Position numbers and translations under genes: made by a program. The notes under the pieces are model-generated. The model was not told the origin of the DNA. It did not search any database and worked only from the letters and a program-made list of their open reading frames with translations. Below, one piece after another: positions 60,157 through 64,000 of a stretch of 64,000 bases of DNA. This DNA is from an uncultured Clostridia bacterium (GTDB lineage Bacteria; Bacillota; Clostridia; Christensenellales; Borkfalkiaceae), in the NCBI GenBank assembly GCA_947589285.1, contig CANPZV010000003.1, forward strand, positions 1 to 64,000. Direction: 5' to 3'. Within the stretch, counting starts at the first letter, position 1, and every line of letters starts with the position of its first letter.

Positions 60157-61332
60157 CTACTGCACGCCGTCGCTCGGCCAGGTGCGGTTTGCCTTGAACC
60201 ATTCGGTGTCCTTGAGGATCGTCGAATTGTTACTGCCCGTCACGGTAAAATCGGTCCCGTCCGAGCGGACGGTGATGTCCCCGTTCATCGAAGTGAAGTT
60301 CGTCGTCGATTTGTCGAGGGAGAGCGTCGTGACGTAGATGTTCTTGGTGTACTTCGCGATGCGGTCAATGGCCTCCTGCGTCGGGAAGGTGTTGTCGTTC
60401 ACGGTCGTATATTCCGTGGAACCCGCACAGCAGCACACGCAGACGTATTCGGGCTGAATGACGGAGAGAAGTTCCTCGTTTGAGGAGGTCTTGCTCCCGT
60501 GGTGGCCCGCCTTGAAGAGCTTGCAGTGCGGAAGGTCGTTGCTCTCGACGAGGCTGGCCTCCCCCTCCTTTTCAAGGTCGCCCGTGAAGAGGTAGTGTTC
60601 GCTCCCCTGCGTAAAGAGTACGCAGACGGAGTAATTGTTCTCATCCGAGGATTTTTGTTCGTAAAATTTTTGGTACAGGATCTCGAACTTGATCCCCTCG
60701 GCGATCGCGTACTCCTTCTTCGCGCCGTCCGTCTCATTCCAGCATTGGAGGGCGTTATAATGGGTCGCCCCATCCTCGGAGACCTCTTTGTCTCGGTAGT
60801 TGATGTAATCGGAACTGATCTTTGAAGTGGTGTTTTTGCGCGTGAAGTCGATGATCGTGCCGCACTTGAAATTCGCAAAAACCCCGTCCGAGCCGTTGTT
60901 GCCCACGAAGGCGGCGATGTGATCCTCGTGCGCGTGGGTCACGATCACATAGTCAAGGACGCCGTCCGTGCAGTACTCCTTGATCTTCGGCACGAGCGTC
61001 GCGGCCGAATTCCTCTTTGAACCCGCGTCGATGAGGACCTCGGTATCGCCCGTCTTGATGAGCGTGCAATCGCCCGCGTTGCCGTTGCCGAGTTCGAGGA
61101 AGTGAATGGAGAGTTCCCCGAGTGTGCCGCCCTGCGAGGGGCTGTCCTGCGAGGGACCGTCCAGCGAGGGACCGTCGGCGGGGGCCTTCTTGTAGATGAA
61201 GAAGTACCAATACAGACCGACGCCGATCGCGATCAGAAGGACGATCACAAGGAGCGCGATCCAGAGGCGGGGACGCTTCGCAAGGGTCTCCCCTGCCTTT
61301 TTTACTGCTTTTTTCTGCTTTTTTGATGCCAT
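60157..61332 (-). CDS. Membrane-anchored ComEC-type metallo-beta-lactamase protein
   Basis: A 391-residue protein. A Lys-rich N-terminus and one membrane helix (about 22-46) are followed by a Pro/Ser/Asp/Gly linker with three DGPSxDxPSQ-like repeats, then a metallo-beta-lactamase domain with H133-A-H135-E-D137-H138, FTGDLEKEGE and AGHHGSKTSS, as in the nuclease domain of ComEC. There is no ComEC channel. It may be an extracellular nuclease or hydrolase. Later residues (about 350-391) are beta-rich. Confidence 0.82.
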   Translation of the reverse strand: MASKKQKKAVKKAGETLAKRPRLWIALLVIVLLIAIGVGLYWYFFIYKKAPADGPSLDGPSQDSPSQGGTLGELSIHFLELGNGNAGDCTLIKTGDTEVLIDAGSKRNSAATLVPKIKEYCTDGVLDYVIVTHAHEDHIAAFVGNNGSDGVFANFKCGTIIDFTRKNTTSKISSDYINYRDKEVSEDGATHYNALQCWNETDGAKKEYAIAEGIKFEILYQKFYEQKSSDENNYSVCVLFTQGSEHYLFTGDLEKEGEASLVESNDLPHCKLFKAGHHGSKTSSNEELLSVIQPEYVCVCCCAGSTEYTTVNDNTFPTQEAIDRIAKYTKNIYVTTLSLDKSTTNFTSMNGDITVRSDGTDFTVTGSNNSTILKDTEWFKANRTWPSDGVQ

Positions 61333-61354
61333 TTTTCTTCCTCAATGATAAAAT

Positions 61355-61378
61355 AACATATATTATATAACATATGTT
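61355..61378. promoter_or_regulatory. AACATATRTT operator-like pair upstream of the metallo-beta-lactamase gene
   Basis: AACATATATT at 61355-61364 and the perfect palindrome AACATATGTT at 61369-61378 flank and overlap a minus-strand TATAAT (61367-61362). The arrangement suggests a repressor site over a -10, but no matching -35 is present. Confidence 0.35.
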
Positions 61379-61396
61379 ATTTGTGGTTTTTCTGCG

Positions 61397-61741
61397 TCAG
61401 ACGAGGCCGAGCGCGGCGGCGATGTTGACGACGGCTTCGTCGATGTTATGGAGGAACTTGTTGAGCGCGGTCTGCGCTCCCCTGTCGATGTCGCCCTCCT
61501 CGGTCGTGCGGAGGACGGCGATGATCATGTCGAAGTTGCCGTAGATGACGCCGCATTCGACGTCGAGGGCCTTCATCACGGGGTCCGCGCTCCCGTGCTG
61601 GATGCGGTAGAGTTCCTTGATCTCGGCGTTCATCTCCGTGAGCAGAGAGACGTCCCCCCGCTCGAAGAGGGACTTCATCGTCTGGTTCAGGGAATAGAGT
61701 GCGCGGATAAATTCTTCGTGCGTTCCGTTTGCTTCCGTCAC
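61397..61741 (-). CDS. Hypothetical small helical protein
   Basis: A 114-residue acidic, helical protein (FIRALYSLNQTMKSLFERGD, CGVIYGNFDMIIAVLRTTEE, ALNKFLHNIDEAVVNIAAAL) with no family I recognise. It overlaps the pyrophosphorylase gene by 4 bases, so the two are translationally coupled; it may be an accessory subunit or adaptor. No cysteine cluster, membrane segment or catalytic motif is seen. Confidence 0.6.
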   Translation of the reverse strand: MTEANGTHEEFIRALYSLNQTMKSLFERGDVSLLTEMNAEIKELYRIQHGSADPVMKALDVECGVIYGNFDMIIAVLRTTEEGDIDRGAQTALNKFLHNIDEAVVNIAAALGLV

Positions 61742-62952
61742 AGCGTCACCCCGTTCTCTTGAAGGAGTTTCCTCGCGCTCTCCACGCTGTCCACCCCCTC
61801 CTTATTCTTGATGGGAGCGAACTCCCTCTCCCGCACGACTTCGAAGGGGAGGCAGCTCCCCATGAGGCGGATCATGTCGAGGATCAGCGTCTCGAACTTA
61901 TAGCCGTTCTCCCTGTCGGGACGGACGAAAGTGCCGTCCTCCGCAAGGTGCGGGATCTTCTTCTTGACGACGTGTACGGGAATGCGCTCCCGCGCGATCT
62001 CCTCGAGCCTCCTCGCCGAGAGGAGGTAGTTCAAAATGACGCCAAAGGAGTAGGCGAGGTTGCCGTCCGCCCCCCTCTCCGAGGCCCTTTCCTCGGTCAT
62101 TTCATAGTATTCAATGACGGAGGGCTTTCCGTCCTCGAGGCAGAGGACCCCCACTTTTTCATGCGGCTCCGTCTTTCTGACGACCTTTGCCCCGCTGTTC
62201 ATGCCGCTCGCGATCGTCGCCCCGATGAACACGGGGTCCGCGCTCTTTTGCAGGACGTTATCGACGCCATAGACGTTATACCATTCGATCGCGGGGAAAT
62301 CGCCGTCCGCGCCGGCGCGTTTGAGGGAGGAGTACCACCCGCCGTTGCCGTTGGGCGAGAGGGCGAGCTTCCCCCTGTCCTCGAGGAGGAGTTTGCCGCC
62401 GAAGTCCACGCTCGGGGCCATTTCCTGTCTGAAAAAGCGGACAAATTCCTCGGGATAGCCAAAGTAGGAATGCGCCTTGAAGAAGGCCTTGGTCGCGGCG
62501 TCGTTCTTGTCGCTCGTCATGATGAAGAGGGGCACGCTCGCCCCGCACGCCTTGCAGACGGAAAGAAGGTTTCTGATCTGCATCTCGAAGATGTAGAGCG
62601 GGTGCGTGACGCCGACGTCGTACATGCCCTTGGGGGCGTCCGAGCCGAGCCGCGTGCCCTGCCCGCCCGCAAGCAAGACGCAGGCGACTTTCCCTTTCCG
62701 GATCGCCTCCGCGCCGAGCGCGAAGAATTCCTCCCGCCTTCTTTCGATCTCCCCGAGGGAGAGGCCTTCGATCGGCTCGATCTTCCCCTTTCCGCTGAGA
62801 TCTTCGGGCTGTTTCCAGAGGGCGACGGTCGCCCAATCGATGTTCTCTATCTCGGCGATGAAGCGTGCCTGCTCCTCCGCGGAGAGGTCGTCAAAGCCCT
62901 GTAAAATGTGGGTCTGTCCCTTTTCCGAGAGCAGACTGTTGAGTTCTTTCAT
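61738..62952 (-). CDS. UDP-sugar pyrophosphorylase (UDPGP family)
   Basis: A 404-residue nucleotidyltransferase that makes a UDP-sugar from UTP and a sugar 1-phosphate. The nucleotide loop LLAGGQGTRLGSDAPKGM covers residues 93-110. FIMTSDKNDAATKAFF, LALSPNGNGGWYSSL and EWYNVYGVDNVL match the UDP-GlcNAc/UDP-glucose pyrophosphorylase pattern seen in eukaryote-like enzymes. It lies one codon boundary from the GH36 galactosidase, which suggests entry of released galactose or glucose into UDP-sugar metabolism. The sugar is not certain. Confidence 0.88.
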   Translation of the reverse strand: MKELNSLLSEKGQTHILQGFDDLSAEEQARFIAEIENIDWATVALWKQPEDLSGKGKIEPIEGLSLGEIERRREEFFALGAEAIRKGKVACVLLAGGQGTRLGSDAPKGMYDVGVTHPLYIFEMQIRNLLSVCKACGASVPLFIMTSDKNDAATKAFFKAHSYFGYPEEFVRFFRQEMAPSVDFGGKLLLEDRGKLALSPNGNGGWYSSLKRAGADGDFPAIEWYNVYGVDNVLQKSADPVFIGATIASGMNSGAKVVRKTEPHEKVGVLCLEDGKPSVIEYYEMTEERASERGADGNLAYSFGVILNYLLSARRLEEIARERIPVHVVKKKIPHLAEDGTFVRPDRENGYKFETLILDMIRLMGSCLPFEVVREREFAPIKNKEGVDSVESARKLLQENGVTL

Positions 62953-64000
62953 TCAATTCTCCTTTTCAAAGAGCCATGCGCCCGCATGGAACGGCTCACC
63001 GCGCACAGAGAGTTTCCCGTCCGCCTCATAGCAGAGATCGGTGAAGCATGCGGCAAGGCGTTCCCCCTTTATGGGGAGGGTCACCTCGCTTGCGTCGTCG
63101 AGGAAATGCACGATGACGAGCCTCTTGGCTCCGTATTTTTTTATGTAGACCTGCCTGCCCTTGGGGGCGCGGTAGTATTCCACAGTGTTGTCGATCTTGG
63201 CGATGTCGCCGAAGCGGACGACGTCCTTGATCTTTTCATAGAAGGAAAGTCCCCGCTGTATGAGGCCGATCTTTTCTTCGGACAGCTTCAAAATGTCGCC
63301 CGAGAGACAGATCCTCCCCATCATGGCGGCGCAGAGGGAATAGATCGTGCGGCTGTTGCTCTCCCCCTCGCGCAGGACCGCCCAGATCTGTTCCTGGCGG
63401 GCGGGGATCACGCGGGAGACGTTGGCGGCGACGAGCGGGATCTCGGGACACTCGTGCGCGTCCGAGAAGGAACACATGGAGACCATGCCCATGCGCCTCG
63501 GCTCGATGCGGCTCCCGCCCGACGAACAGTTCTCGATGACAAGGCCCTGAATGCCGTCCCGAAGTTTTTGCAGCCATTCGAGGCTCGCCTCCGTGACCTG
63601 CCTGCCCCCCTCGCCGAAGGCCGCGCCGTCCTCGCTGTCACAGCCCATGCCGATGTTGTCGTTATAGTCGATCTTGATGTACTCAAAGCCGCTGTCTTTG
63701 AGCTGTCTGAGGAGTTTTTCTTGAAGGAAGGCCTCGGCCTCCTCCGTCCTCAGGTCGAGGAAGCGGCGGTTCTTGCTCGTGAGGACGTGCCCGTCGCGGT
63801 GAAGGAGCATGTCCTCGCGGTAAAACGTTTCGCTGTCCCGCCCCGCGACTTCATACTCATACCAGATGCCCGCCTTCATGCCGAGGGACTTGGCCTTCTT
63901 GGAAATTTGGGTGAGGTCGGGGAAGATCGTGCGGTTGACCTCCCAATCGCCGATGGCGTTACACCAGCCCCTGTCCTCGGGCTTATACCACCCGCTGTCG
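62953..64000 (-). CDS. Alpha-galactosidase, GH36-like (5' part beyond the window)
   Basis: The last 348 codons of a larger gene. The first visible residues DSGWYKPEDRG and GDWEVN with FPDLTQISKKAKSLG are the GH36 barrel. The nucleophile Asp is in YIKIDYND, the acid/base Asp region is in CSFSDAHECPE, and ENCSSGGSRI is the family motif before it. The C-terminal about 80 residues form the beta-sandwich. It is cytoplasmic as far as can be seen, and directly precedes the UDP-sugar pyrophosphorylase gene with no gap. Confidence 0.9.
   Translation of the reverse strand, partial: DSGWYKPEDRGWCNAIGDWEVNRTIFPDLTQISKKAKSLGMKAGIWYEYEVAGRDSETFYREDMLLHRDGHVLTSKNRRFLDLRTEEAEAFLQEKLLRQLKDSGFEYIKIDYNDNIGMGCDSEDGAAFGEGGRQVTEASLEWLQKLRDGIQGLVIENCSSGGSRIEPRRMGMVSMCSFSDAHECPEIPLVAANVSRVIPARQEQIWAVLREGESNSRTIYSLCAAMMGRICLSGDILKLSEEKIGLIQRGLSFYEKIKDVVRFGDIAKIDNTVEYYRAPKGRQVYIKKYGAKRLVIVHFLDDASEVTLPIKGERLAACFTDLCYEADGKLSVRGEPFHAGAWLFEKEN

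Overview
The window looks like chromosomal DNA from an endospore-forming Firmicute (class Clostridia). The evidence is spoIIGA-sigE-sigG, spoVAD, spoVAE, a YlmC/YmxH-type sporulation gene, tandem Spo0A boxes, secA-prfB, rsfS-nadD-yqeK and a DUF951 gene. The coding DNA is GC-rich. The gene style resembles uncultured gut Clostridia (for example Christensenellales), but that placement is a guess. I see no prophage, insertion sequence or CRISPR array.

Layout. 1-16.1 kb: a tRNA-Leu, then a long leftward housekeeping block (peptidase E, tandem P-II-like protein, DUF1538 membrane protein, rpiB, tyrosine phosphatase, tsaC/sua5, dnaB, pepF, degV, lepB, DUF951, alpha/beta hydrolase, sbcC, sbcD). 16.2-23.2 kb: mostly rightward genes for replication and sporulation: a DnaD protein carrying an orphan DnaC N-terminal region, a SipW signal peptidase fused to a TasA-like protein, tRNA-Arg, and spoIIGA-sigE-sigG. 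23.2-25.5 kb: a class M-like sirtuin, an HxlR regulator, an intergenic cluster of DnaA and Spo0A boxes, and a TetR regulator. 25.5-42.5 kb: an accessory surface and carbohydrate region with a GH5 lipoprotein, a domain-permuted GH3 membrane enzyme, and lipoproteins of 2028 and 1226 residues. These are separated by repeat-rich intergenic DNA, including a tandem array of about 224 bp units. 42.7-64 kb: spoVAE and spoVAD split by repeat DNA, a Wzz-like gene behind a Spo0A-box promoter, tsaD, prfB, a small two-gene cassette, secA, a repeat-built surface protein, a DeoC-like protein, rsfS, a nadD-yqeK fusion, nnr-birA-recX, a metallo-beta-lactamase protein, a UDP-sugar pyrophosphorylase and the 3' part of a GH36 alpha-galactosidase.

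The most interesting theme is Spo0A wiring. TGNCGAA boxes, tandem at 10 bp spacing in three places, occur at the spoIIGA promoter (expected), at a Wzz-like polysaccharide gene, and inside a DnaA-box cluster. A single extended box lies upstream of the SipW-TasA fusion. This suggests one regulator coupling sporulation entry, matrix production and replication control. Other points to check are the SipW-substrate fusion, the DnaC-tailed DnaD protein, two probable leaderless genes, and the mosaic repeats that fill most long intergenic gaps. All functional statements rest on motif recognition by eye; no database search was run.
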